From Tetradesmus obliquus (taxonomy: Eukaryota; Chlorophyta; Chlorophyceae; Sphaeropleales; Scenedesmaceae), in contig CP126204.1 of assembly GCA_030272155.1 (NCBI GenBank), positions 4,021,501-4,085,500 on the forward strand: DNA of 64,000 nt, in the 5' to 3' direction. Shown one piece after another: positions 35,801-45,763 of the stretch (position 1 is its first letter; every line of letters begins with the position of its first letter). The position numbers and the translations under genes are program-made. A model generated the notes under the pieces. It was not told the DNA's origin, ran no database searches, and saw only the letters and a program-made list of their open reading frames with translations.

Positions 35801-36981
35801 TGCCACTGTGCAGGATAAACTGATTGAGGCGCTGCGTGCAAGGGCCGCAACCTGCCCTGCTGCTGTCCTCTTCCGCGACTAGTATTGTAACATGTGGCCT
35901 GTCTCTGTTACTTTGTGTGTGTATGCAGGACGAGCTGATTGAGTCATTGCGCACTGAGGGCCGCCGCCAAGCCATGGCCCGCGGCGCAGGTCCAGGCACC
36001 AAGCGCGGCCGCAGCGGCGACGCCACAACAGACGGCGACAGTGACGGCGGCGCAGCAGCGGCAGCAGCAGCGCCGGTCAGTGACCTAACCCTGCCATCAG
36101 CAAATGGCGCGCTAGTGTCACCTGCTGCTGCTGCTGCTGGTGATGCTGGGCTGGGACTAGGGCTAGGCTACCTGCAGCAGCAGCAGCAGCAGGGTGTGAC
36201 AGCAGTGCCGGATGTGGGTGCGGCACTGGCTGCTGCTGCTGCTCTTACAGGGCTCGGCGGCGAGCAGCAGCGGCAGATGCAGGGCCAAGAGGGACAGCTA
36301 GAGGAAGCAGCGGGTGATGTAGAGACGGCAGAGGCAGATGAACAGCAGCAGCAGCAGCAGCAACTGATCATGCTTGCCAATCCCTTGCTGGCTTTGCCAG
36401 GCATTGCAGCGCTGGGTGGTTTGCCTAGCCCTGGGGCTGCTGCTGCCGCTGTTTCGCCTGCAGCAGCAGCAGCAGCAGCAGCAGCACCAGGGGGTGCAGG
36501 TGGGCAGCAAGGTGATGCAGTGAACATGGCTGTCATGGGCATAGGGCAAGGCGCATTGGCAGCGATACAGCAGCTGCAGGCGCACTTAGATCAGGCTGCA
36601 GCAGCAGGCGGGGCAGCAGATCCAGATGCGGCAGCAGCAGCGGCATTCCAGATAGGCCAGATTGCTGGCAGCAACTTGCTGGCTGCACTGTCAGCGAGCA
36701 ACCCTGCAGCTGCAGCAGCTGCTGCAGCAGTTGGCCAGCCAGCTGTGGTGCCGCCCGCCCCAGCAGCAGCAGCAGCAGCAGCAGAAGCTGCAGCAGCAGG
36801 GGGTGGTGCTGGTAGGAGGAGTGGCTCGCTGGCTCCTGCAGCTGCAGGCAGCAGCAACTGCCTCTCAGCTGCAGCAGCCGTGGAGGAAGGTGCAGGGGCA
36901 GCAGCAGCAAGAGCAGCTGGTGAATGTGATGCTGGACACGTCGACCCTGTGTCAGCAGCAGCATCTGGTGATGTCTTGTAA
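29848..36981 (+). CDS. AP2/ERF-domain transcription factor
   Basis: Phase-consistent exons: 29848-30049 (5' end uncertain), 30753-30824, 32438-32521, 32926-33044, 33627-33720, 34369-34506, 35929-36981; about 586 residues seen. The AP2 domain is split over three exons: SR|FRGVHQTFPTRRWEAQFRRN...SLGCFDK|EEEAARAYDKMMLWCEI...VTNFDLTEYERDV. It has the RGV start, WEAQ strand, LG..D turn, AARAYD helix and TNF end that define the fold, giving sequence-specific DNA binding in the nucleus. Exon 1 is Ala-rich, and exon 2 gives AQLRAVVQQLD (helical). The last exon starts DELIESLRTEGRRQAMARG, has a basic KRGRSGD segment, then a 300-residue Ala/Gln-rich tail typical of activation regions. Introns hold many copies of exon ends. 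Confidence 0.9.
30619..30960 (+). repeat. Three copies of AP2-gene exon 2
   Basis: Copies begin at 30619, 30753 and about 30885. The first (AQLQAVVQQLDPAPRI) has a good acceptor but no matching donor. The second has both and is phase-correct. The third keeps QLDLAPSICKSGQLIE and a GTGAGA donor, with its 5' part replaced by GCGGCGGTGG-rich sequence. Confidence 0.8.
31040..32275. repeat. 1.2 kb CA/GC-alternating low-complexity intron block
   Basis: Almost every step alternates purine and pyrimidine (CACGCACACATGCATGC-like strings with CGCGCG bursts), with no fixed period. It lies within the intron between AP2 exons at 30824 and 32438. Long ORFs here on both strands, rich in His/Thr/Ala or Cys/Val, are artefacts of the alternation. 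Confidence 0.9.
32590..33212 (+). repeat. Duplicated 3' ends of AP2-gene exons 3 and 4
   Basis: The exon 3 end (KPYQLHAA, real donor at 32522) recurs at about 32600-32625. The exon 4 end (SNRLKHSKATGSGRVYTSR plus donor, 32988-33044) recurs at 33150-33210 with donor GTGCGC and one Gly-to-Ser change. Confidence 0.85.
33691..34368 (+). repeat. Copies of the AP2-domain exon 5 donor and exon 6 acceptor
   Basis: The exon 5 end (KPTSLGCFDK plus GTGCGTGGG) has its donor at 33721 and copies with donors at 33837, 33951 and 34059 (spacing 116, 114, 108). Partial exon 6 starts (EEEAARAY.KMM) lie at about 34250-34285 and, fused to an exon 5-like piece, at 34140-34190. The real exon 6 starts at 34369. Confidence 0.9.
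34733..35280 (+). repeat. 56-bp minisatellite, ten copies, in AP2-gene intron 6
   Basis: A unit containing CCTGCGTCACAAGTCCTGCT and CAGCGCCCTGCTGTTACC repeats with anchors at 34752, 34808, 34864, 34920, 34976, 35032, 35087, 35143, 35199 and 35255 (period 56, once 55). Because 56 is not a multiple of 3, all three frames are open for several hundred bases, producing false ORFs. Confidence 0.95.
35290..35990 (+). repeat. Array of the AP2-gene exon 7 acceptor junction
   Basis: TGCAG|GACGAGCTCATTGAG-like starts occur at 35293, 35429, about 35581 (short), 35681, 35814 and 35929. The 35681 copy extends through LRTEGRRQAMAQSPGPGSK, nearly as far as the real exon. Only 35929 opens into the long terminal exon. 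Confidence 0.85.
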
Positions 36982-38352
36982 GCAGCAGCATGTACTCGCT
37001 TTGTGGAGTGTGCGGTCTGCACAGCACCTTTGTCTGCCCAGCAAGAAGGCTGAAGCCTTGAACATTGCATCACTGGACATGGAGTATCTGCTGTCTTCCT
37101 TGGATCTGTCGTGCTGTTGACAAAGAGTTTGCAAGTTGCATGTAAGCATGCTGATCACATTCATTCGAAGTGGGCGTCGAAATCTGTGCCTTGCGCTCTG
37201 GCAGCATTGTTCTGTGGCTTCTCTGGCAGGCTGCATCGTACCAAATGCCATGCAGTGTGTGGAACCTTGTGTAACCACCAGACAGCAAGGATGTAATGAG
37301 TTGAAGCTTCAGCCTGAGTTGAAGCTTCAGCCTGAGTTGAAGCTTCAGCCTGAGTTGAAGCTTCAGCCTGAGTTGAAGCTTCAGCCTGCTGTCCATCTTG
37401 TCTAGAGTCCTCCAAACAGGGTAGACAGCACACCAGAAAGTGAAGGGATTCAGGATGTTTCACCGTAATGCTTGCAATGACATGCTTGCATGCAGATGCA
37501 ATACAGACCATGCTCCACGCAGCTACACTGCAGTGTGCACAGCTGCCGGGAAACTTTCTCTTGTAACAACCAGGATCTGTACAGGATGGCGGTTGCTACT
37601 GCTCATGCCCCACACTTGGAGGTCCGTTACCCCTGCCCTGTCATGTTGGTGGCCTGCCTCCTACCAGCCCTAACAGCAGCTGCTGTGTGCACCTGCTGCT
37701 GGCCTTAGCCCTCCAAGTGCTTTATGGGCCATCATGGTATGAAATGTGTAGTATGTTACTGTGCTGCAGGAGGGCCTTAAAGTGCATACGTACCCTGCCA
37801 AAGTGCAACTATGCTACAGGCACAGATACTGCCTACATGCCCAAACATCTCGCCTTGCCACCAGTCACCAACCAGCAGGTGCACATTATGCTAATCACGC
37901 CCAACACAACAATCTCCAGAACTCCTGCACAGTCATGGTGCTGGCCTGCCAGGCCAGCAGGGAGGCTCCCTGCAGCCCCAAGTTACAAGTCGCGTCGGAG
38001 GCAGGCAAGCCTGCCTAAGCCTATGCTCTTCCGTGTGTACATTAGAGAAGGACAAGGGCAGGCCTGGGCCTGAGAGCTCTTTCGTAAGAACTCATTCCCA
38101 TCCTACTACTGCAGCCCCAATGGCCAGCAGCACCTGCTGCTGCATCTGCTCCTTCCAGCATCCCCGATCCATACAGTGCTCCAGGATCCTCTGGTGGATC
38201 CTTATCTATGTATGTGCCTCCTGCAGGAACTGCACCAACGCATGCACATGTATGACTAGCTAGAAGGCAGCCACTGCTCATGCCCCGCACTTGGAGTTCC
38301 AGTACTCCTGCACTGCCATGTTGCTCGCCTGGCTCCCTGCAGCACTGCCCAC
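36982..38352. other. Convergent intergenic region, AP2 and Moco-sulfurase genes
   Basis: AP2 3' UTR (TGTAA-type polyadenylation candidate at 37293), the 18-bp repeat at 37300, then about 0.9 kb without a gene. It ends in a duplicate of the last sulfurase exon at about 38165-38240 that could serve as an alternative 3' exon. Confidence 0.5.
37300..37388 (+). repeat. 18-bp tandem repeat, five copies
   Basis: Unit GTTGAAGCTTCAGCCTGA repeated five times without a mismatch until the last bases. The AAGCTT core is palindromic. Lies in the probable AP2 3' UTR. Confidence 0.95.
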
Positions 38353-38440
38353 TCATAAACCAACAAGTACTCCCTGCAGCTCCCCATACAGTGCTGCAGC
38401 AGGGTCCTTATCTATGTATGTGTCCTGCATGAACTGCACC
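38165..38440 (-). repeat. Duplicated terminal exon segment of the Moco-sulfurase gene
   Basis: TYIDKDPAAALYGE at 38385-38440 (real exon) recurs at about 38165-38225 as TYIDKDPPEDPGALYG behind a CTCCTGCAG acceptor, and that copy stays open for another 45 codons. Confidence 0.75.
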
Positions 38441-40444
38441 AGCGCATACACGTCTTCAAAGGTGCTCAGCGCCCCCAGGGATGCCCGCACACTGCCGATG
38501 GGAAGCTGCACAGGTTCCAGCTTCGAACCCCGCTTGTGGCGCAGCACGGTGATGAAGCCCCGGCTGACGTTGTGCGCAAGCGCAGCAGCACGCTCCTGCG
38601 TTGGCAACGGCAACAGGAGTGCACATGTGGGCAGGTGATGCGCGCTGCATCACGTGTGCTGTTGGGTGCTATGCTGAATGGGTGGGCCATTGAGTGCAGC
38701 TGACTCCCGTACATATGCATAGTCACAGCTGTGACTGATGAAATGCTGCAGCAGCCTTCAAATGCAGAAGGCATAGTGCAGGCAGCAGTTGCGTGCGTGC
38801 AATGTAGGAATGCGCGTACATCACCTGTAGCTGCAAAGTTGCAAATCACAGTGAAAAACCATTGCTGAATCAGCAGATCTGTTCTCGACCTAGCTATGAT
38901 TCTTATTCTGACATTCTTGTGGCTCCATCCTCAAACTCAGCGGGCATCGGCCAGAACTGCAGTGGCACCCCGTGCGCAGGTGACTTGCAGAATCAACTGC
39001 AACCTTTGATGAATCGGAAGTGTTTTGCTCACCTCCTGCGGCTCAATGCCCAGGTCCAATAAGCACTGCCCGGGATTGCAGTGGCACCCAGTGCGCAGAC
39101 GGAATGCCGCAAAGTATATTGTAACCATCAGGTGAAGTGAAACATCCTTTGCTCACCTCCTGTGGCTCGATCCCCAAGGCCAACAGGCACTGTCCCGGAT
39201 TGCAGTGGCACCCGGTGCGCAGATGAATGCCTGCCGCTGCTGCAGCCAGCTCCACCTCCTCTGCTGGCACCACACTGCCGTTTGGAGCATGCACCAGGAA
39301 CTGGAACAGGCAGCTCTGGCGTGCTGGGGTGGCGTGTTTGCCGAAGATCTGCAGCAGCTGCTGGCCGCTGCTGTGGCGCAGGGCGGAGAGCTGCGCATAT
39401 GTCCAAGCTTGCAACGATGACACGTGGTCGTGTATTGCCTGCAGGGACAGGTTGGACAGAAGCAAGACACAACTGTTGATCCGGCCACTCAGGCTGTGCT
39501 GCAGCTGACCAAGCAGTAGCAGCAGCAGTCGATGCCGCGCCTGCATGCCCGTAAGCTCTGCAGCAGCAGGTCAAAGCCATACTGTGGCTGCGCTATCTCA
39601 GGAAGTTCATGGTGCCATCCCAGCAAGTTCACAGTCAGCAAGTTCACAGTGACATCTCAGCACATTCACAGTGACATCTCTCCGCACCTGCATGCCTGCC
39701 ATCTTTCTCAGCAGCAGCTCGAAGCCAAACTGCAGGTCAGCAATGCTCAGGAAGTTCGCCGTGCCATTCCAACAAGTTCACGGTGCCATACCAGGAAGTT
39801 CACAGCATCGCACCTGCATGCCGCCCAGCTTTTGTAACAACAGCTCAAAGCCAAACTGCAGCTCCGCGATTCCCAGGAAGTTCACGGTGCCATCCTGCAA
39901 ACCAGCCGGCGGTGGCGACAGGATGCGCCACACGTCCTGCGCTGTAGCGTCATCAACTGCTCCGCCACCAAAGTAAACCTTGTGCAGCAGTATTGCAGAC
40001 TCCTTGCGAGCAATCAGCGCACCAAGACCTGGGTGTGTGGAAGACAGCGGAAAGAGCCGCAGCAGCAACGGCAGCAGCAGTCGGGCGGCAGCACCAGGCA
40101 TGTGTCAAGCGTGCACCTGTGTCGTACAGCATTTGTGCAAACCTGTGCCAAAAGAGCCAGCAATTTGCATATACCTATGGGGTGGTCAAATCCTTGCAGA
40201 AGCTCTAGCTAACACCTGTAGGGTGACTGAACACACTCAAACGCACTGTGCTGTGTTTTTTGTATCAAATGCATGCATGTGCTCACCTGTAGGGTAGCCG
40301 AAGACCTTGTAGAAGCTGAGGCTGACAAAGTCAGCCGGTGTGTGGCTCAGGTTGAGCGCGTGAGTGGGCAGGAACGCAGCAGCATCTAACATGACCAGCC
40401 ACCTGTGGTGCTGGCTGGACTTGGCGTGGATCTGCAGCAGCAGC

Positions 40445-40480
<36 letters not shown>

Positions 40481-40736
40481 TAATTACCTGCTTATAAGTC
40501 TGGCATCACTGCATTACTTATGTATGCATAGAGCCTGCTTCTGTAGCACACACCTTCTCCACCCGCTTCAGGAGGCACTTTTAAACACCAAAGTCGATGA
40601 ACCTCACTCTTGCAAATGATTTGATCGACGTATGTTTACAGCAGAAGCAGCCGCTCACCCTATCCACCCACTCCAGGGGGTACAGCACACCTTCGTAGTT
40701 GTCCTTGGCAGGAAAGGCTACTAGGCTGTAGGTGAC

Positions 40737-40780
<44 letters not shown>

Positions 40781-41403
40781 GGTAAATGTGGCCGTCATGG
40801 TCATCTGGTGGCTCATTAAGCCACTGCTCCATGCCTGCTTCGTCAACGCAGCTCAGCAGTGCGCCCTTGTCTTGTGCATATGCGCCAATGCCCAGAACGC
40901 TCTTATGGTTGGCGCTGCAGTTGTGAGCAGGCAAGAGCTGATGACGTTGGTGAACGCAGCAGAGCGAATGAGACGCATGCGGATATATTACAGAAGTTAA
41001 TCATGCGACATGTCCCTGCAAGTGCCAGCTGCCGGCCCTGCCAGCTTAAATAAACTACACCGCTGCTGTAAATCATTTTTAATTGCCACAAAACACGGCC
41101 TTCACATCTTGGTTGTTCAGCTGGCAGCTTGCAACTCAGCGGCTGGCAGCTGCCACCACAGCATGGCATGCAATCTAGCCCTACCTCGCCTCATCACTCA
41201 CCGTGTGTACACAAAGTGGCTGCTATCGTCCCTGTCAGCCTGCTTGAAATGCAACTTCCCTCCACACTTGCTGACGTGTCCCACGCTGCTGTTAGTGACG
41301 ACGCCAGATGGAGTGCCGTGTGGTGGCTGCCAGTCATGCGCTGGGCTCCAGGGAAACCACTCCCCAACCATTTTGAGAGCTTCGGTGGCGCTCCTGCAGA
41401 AAT

Positions 41404-41439
<36 letters not shown>

Positions 41440-42971
41440 GGTGGCGGTGATGGAGGCAGCAGTTAGGTGTCCACACCCAAGAAAACTCCGAGCTCCTACG
41501 CAACTGCAACCCTGCACTTTGTCCACGACCTCACAACTCCAGCACAACATTTCCCCACCGAACTTCACCTGGTCCACACGACCGCCTGACTCCTGCGGGT
41601 CGGCCCGCAGCCCTGCCTGCACCCTTCCACCCTGATTGCCTGACAGACTCATCCAATTGAACCCTCACTTGGTCCCCACTTTCAAATCCCCACCCAGTTC
41701 CCGCCTGAAACCTCACCTGGTTCAAACCACCACATACTCCTGGGGTTCTGCCCCCAGCCAGGCAAGCACCCGACCGTCAACTCCTCTCAATCACACCGAC
41801 ACTGGTGAAACCCCAAAATTCTCTGCACCTTCTACGCACCTAAGCCCTCACCTTTTACACACCACCACATACTCCTGGGGGTCCACCCCCAGCCAAGCCA
41901 GCACCCGACCCCTGCCTCCTCCCACCTAAACCCTCAACTACCTCCTCCCACCTAAACCCTCAATCACCTCCTCCCAGCTAAACCCTCAATTAGCGCACAT
42001 TGCTAAAACCCAGAGTTATCATACCCAACCCTCACCTGGTCCACACCACCACATACTCCTGGGGGTCCATCCCCAGCCTCACAAGCGTCCAATCTGCTGT
42101 CACATAAGCCTTCAATCACAACGCACTGCTGAAAACTGCTGAACCCTTTTCCCCTTACGTACATAAACCCTCACCTGGTCCACACCACCATATATTCTTT
42201 TGGGTCCGCCCCAAGCCACGCCAGCACCTGTGCTGCTGCCACATAAGCACATTTTCAATCACAGCGTACTGCTGACAACCCGTTTCCCCTTTACTTAAAT
42301 CCCCACCTGGTCCACACCACCACGTATTCGTTTGGGTCCGCCCCCACCCATGCCAGCACCTTTGCTGTTGCTGCTGCCTCCTCCTCGGCTGAGCGGCTGC
42401 TGCTGGGGTTGCGGCTGTGAGGGTTGCCGAAGGCATGCTGAGTCAGCATCTGCAGCGAAGCTGTAACCTGCCAGTTGGCATACAGGCTGGCTCCTGCGCA
42501 GCAGTGTAGTGGTGTGTGCGCACAGCAGCAGCAGCAGACGCACGCATTGGTCATCAGCACATCAGCAGCAGCAGCATGAGGTACACAAGGCCCTGCTGCG
42601 CCTTCATATGCTGAGCAGCGGCTGCTGGGCGTGCAGCTGTATGCATTGTCAAAGGAATGCTGCATCAGCATCTGCAGTGCAGCCCTCAGCTGGGAGTTAG
42701 GCATACAGGCTGGATCCTGCGCAGCGATGTGATGGGAATGCAGGTGTGTCAGATAGCAGCCGTGTGGTGACAGCGCAGGTGCAGCAGACGTGAAGACAGC
42801 AGCCGTGAGCTACGACAGCAGCAGACGAGCATGTGTGCTAGCAGCATTGAAGCAGCAACAGCAGTTCCATAGGATACAACCATGCCACCAAGGCACAGCT
42901 GGCAGCGCTTGCTGATCAAGCCCAGGTGATGCAGCTGTGTCAAAAGCAGCAGTAGCAGCATCAGCAGCACT

Positions 42972-43017
<46 letters not shown>

Positions 43018-43340
43018 CACCTGTGAAGTCTAGGTGGTGTAAGGCGGGTGACTCAGCAAACACACCAGCACCAGCAGCAGCAGCGGCAGCAGCAGCAGCA
43101 GCAGCAGTGCCTCACCTGTGAAGTCCAGGTAGTGCTGCCCGCATGGCAGCCTTGCCCCCACCTCCAGCTGCCAGTGCTGCTCGAGCCAGCCCCTGTAACC
43201 ATATTGCAGGCCATGTTCAGCAAGGAATGCAACCTTGGCAGCAGCCAGCGGCGGCAGCTGGGACCTGCTGCCACTGCTGCTGCTGCTGCTGGTGGTAGTG
43301 GTGCTAGTGGTGGTGAAGGTGGTGGTCGTGATGTTAGCAC
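38353..43340 (-). CDS. Molybdenum-cofactor sulfurase-like PLP enzyme (NifS-type domain only)
   Basis: Eight phase-consistent exons: 43116-43340, 42307-42493, 41202-41393, 40659-40914, 40287-40431, 39814-40028, 39157-39438, 38353-38595; about 580 residues plus an unplaced 5' exon. Class-V aminotransferase fold of ABA3/MOCOS: FLAEHGLQYGYRGWLEQ, QHYLDFTGASLYANWQ, HAFGNPHSRNPSS, WTRSATEALKMVGEWFPW, NHKSVLGIGAYA, VMLDAAAFLPTHAL, SLSFYKVFGYPTG (PLP lysine), YFGGGAV, IHLRTGCHCNPGQC (catalytic Cys loop) and LPIGSVRASLGALSTFEDV. It would transfer sulfur from L-cysteine to Moco for xanthine dehydrogenase/aldehyde oxidase. ABA3 and MOCOS carry a C-terminal MOSC domain; none is seen before the stop at 38353. 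A Ser run from (CTG)n interrupts residues near GHIYP. Confidence 0.9.
38945..39215 (-). repeat. Three copies of the catalytic-Cys loop exon end
   Basis: LRTGCHCNPGQCL-encoding sequence anchored at 38959, 39078 and 39202 (spacing 119, 124), with CTCACCTCC donor complements in at least two. The 39202 copy belongs to the full exon 39157-39438. Confidence 0.85.
39540..39900 (-). repeat. Three copies of the sulfurase sixth-exon 3' end
   Basis: TVNFLGIAELQFGFELLLQKLGGMQ-like ends lie at about 39540-39620, 39687-39770 and 39814-39900 (spacing about 147 and 131). The last is in the real exon. Between them run short GTTCACAGTGACATC repeats. Confidence 0.85.
41563..42360 (-). repeat. Six-copy array of the sulfurase second-exon donor junction
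   Basis: Sequence encoding (V)LAW(V/L)GADP(N/Q)EYVVVWT plus donor recurs with donors near 41569, 41716, about 41850, 42035, 42174 and 42306 (the real one). Spacing is 132-185. Changes are mostly at third positions or near the donor (GTGAGG in copies, GTGGGG in the real exon). Confidence 0.9.
42580..42715 (-). pseudogene. Relic copy of the sulfurase second exon
   Basis: A CAG|GATCCAGCCTGTATGCC start mirrors the real GAGCCAGCCTGTATGCC, followed by a degraded match to LQMLTQHAFGN...SSRSA. A TAA interrupts after the first codons, so it cannot replace the real exon. Confidence 0.7.
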
Positions 43341-43468
43341 CTGGTGTACAACAACGGCAGCAATAGCAGCAGCAGTGAGCATGAGCGCGCAAGCTTGCAG
43401 GTCATGCTGAGTAGGAGGATCCCAGTGCAGAGACAAATGTAACAAGGAACCACGTTTGCTACCCTCTC

Positions 43469-43512
<44 letters not shown>

Positions 43513-43680
43513 GCAGTAGCTGCTTGGTTGAATCCAGCAGCAGCAATGGGAGCCACTTCGTTGTCATATCTGCCCAGCATAATGATTTTGTGTTTCTGAT
43601 TGATGCTTACCCTTGGCAGTAGTCTGTGCAGCGTTGCTGTGCATGAATATGGCAATGATCTGCTGCCAGCTTGCCAGCCA

Positions 43681-43732
<52 letters not shown>
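43681..43732. repeat. (CTG)17 tract upstream of the sulfurase exons
   Basis: About 52 bases of pure CTG; a second tract lies at 43471-43510. Both are in a region that may hold the first sulfurase exon. Confidence 0.9.
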
Positions 43733-44152
43733 ATCTTGCCAACTGCTGGATCTTGCCAGGTGGGCTCCCTCATGCCTTGGAGGAAACATGTGCGGTGGCA
43801 GTTGCAGGCACACGCCAGTTCAGCTGATGCACTGCACTGGCAGCCTGGCAACAACTAATACTTGTGATTTAGTGGCTGCCAACAATTGAATCTGCATAGC
43901 TAGAGGCCTGATAAACCTGCACGACATAATTCTGCAAGCGCTGCTTCAGAGCGGCACTTGCAGGAACCATGTTGTCAGGCCAACTGAGCTGCAGCCTGGT
44001 GAGCATGGATAGTGCCAAAGACTGTTAGATAAACGCAGCGCTCATGCTTTCTACATTGTATGTGATGTTGTTGGTTCATGTAGTCAACGTGTCAGATGCA
44101 TGCCTGGCATGTACTCAGTGCTGCTGTGGCTGCTGTCATGGGTGATGCTCAC

Positions 44153-44213
44153 CGTTGCTGGCAACACACATGGCAAACAGGACCAGGAAAGCAAGACGCG
44201 CCTTATGCATCAT
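44153..44213 (-). CDS. Possible signal-peptide exon
   Basis: MMHKARLAFLVLFAMCVASNG followed at once by a GTGAGC donor reads like a classical secretory signal peptide ending in an ASN-G cleavage context. I could not connect it to a convincing downstream exon; one join gives only about 36 residues. It may be a small secreted peptide, a first exon, or chance. Confidence 0.2.
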
Positions 44214-45068
44214 CTCGACACCCCGGGCGGTGCTATCAAGGGCAACAGTGCCATCTGCTTGCTGCTTTATGATTTCTGTCTCGCACGTGTACTGGTCAGC
44301 AGTGCCGACTGGGAAAAGGCTGACAGCCTGTGCGGATGAGTTCCGAGTGATCTCGTTGTATCTGACAGTGGTACCTCTGGTGTTATCGGCATTAATCAGG
44401 GTGGAACATGCACTGGGCAGGTGTGCGTCGAGACAACTGCATGCTTATGCCTGTGGCGGGTTGGTAGAACGCATATATAAGCATGCTCTTACCTAAAGTT
44501 TATACTTTTATGCTGTCCAATGATTGGCACGCTCACTGATTGCGTGATCTCGGACGCCCAGCGGCTTTCGAAAGCAGAAGTGTAACAAGAATCCACGTTT
44601 GATGACAAGGCGTTTCCGGGTGGTGTCAAGCCGCTAACTACATTTTAATTGTCTGCAAGTCTTGGAACTGAAGTTGGATCGCTGCCAGGATACACCGCGT
44701 TGACTGCTGCCGTCAAAACTGCCATACCGCTGCACAGTGTCGATGTACACGTGTTGATGCACGCAAGTCAGCTGCCCGCGTGGTTGTCCATCAAAACCCA
44801 ACTCGAGCGACATTTCCGCACATGAGCAAGCCTCTTTACTTGAAACAGCATCAGCCAACTGCCAGTAACTCAGCAGCTTTGATGTCCAATTGCACCACAT
44901 CAGCAAGCCAGGTTGGCCTGAAAAGTGCAAATGCAGCACCAGGTAGCCATAGCTTACACTTTTAGGAGTTGCTGTCGCTCCCAGGGCAATCTCAGCATCT
45001 TTCCCTTAGCTGCACCAGCCGCAGCAGCTGCTGCGGCTTTGGCTCGGCAGTAGCACCTGCAGCAGTCC

Positions 45069-45726
45069 ATGGCGCCAGCAGCAGATACTGGCGCAAGATA
45101 TGAAGTGTTATCAGGATATGACAGTCCAGTGGGCCCTATGGTGGTGATTGAGCGCTCTCCACAGCCTGGCTTGCTGCAGCAGCTGTGCCACAGACTTGGT
45201 GTGCTGACAAAGATAACAGCAGTGGCGGTGCTGCTGTCGTATGTGGCACCTGTTGGGTCGGAGCTGCCACCACCGTACGATAAGCTCTCATCACTGGTGG
45301 GTTCACTGCAATAGCCACCGCAGCAGCAGCTGGTTTGGGAACGTTAACAGTCCCTGGCTGGGTAAAACCTCAGAGTGACAGCCCGAGCTGAGCTGCTTGC
45401 AGCTTCCTATCTTACCAGGTGTCTGTGGTGGCGTATGCCGCATGAACACACCGTGTAACCCCTCTATCTATCTCCCTGGCTGGGCCGCTGTTTGCTGACT
45501 TAGCAACGTCACGAGCACTGAGCGGTGCTACCTGCACCACACCTCAAACTGTTCTACCTCTTGCAATGCTGTGGCACAGCACTGTAACATGCAGCCACAT
45601 TTTGCAAGTGGCAACTGTGACGTTTGCCAAGCAGGACAGCTGCTGCTGCTGCTGCTGCTGCTGTAGGTGGGCTGGACGTACTTTCTGCTGTGGAGCGTGT
45701 CCTTCTACCCGCAGCTGCTGTCCCAC

Positions 45727-45763
<37 letters not shown>

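Larger units (their letters stand above)
43341..45068. other. Divergent region between sulfurase and cystinosin genes
   Basis: Should contain the missing first sulfurase exon (needed in phase 1), both promoters and 5' UTRs. CTG tracts dominate 43470-43735. From 44500 to 45068 nothing gene-like is seen. Confidence 0.4.
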
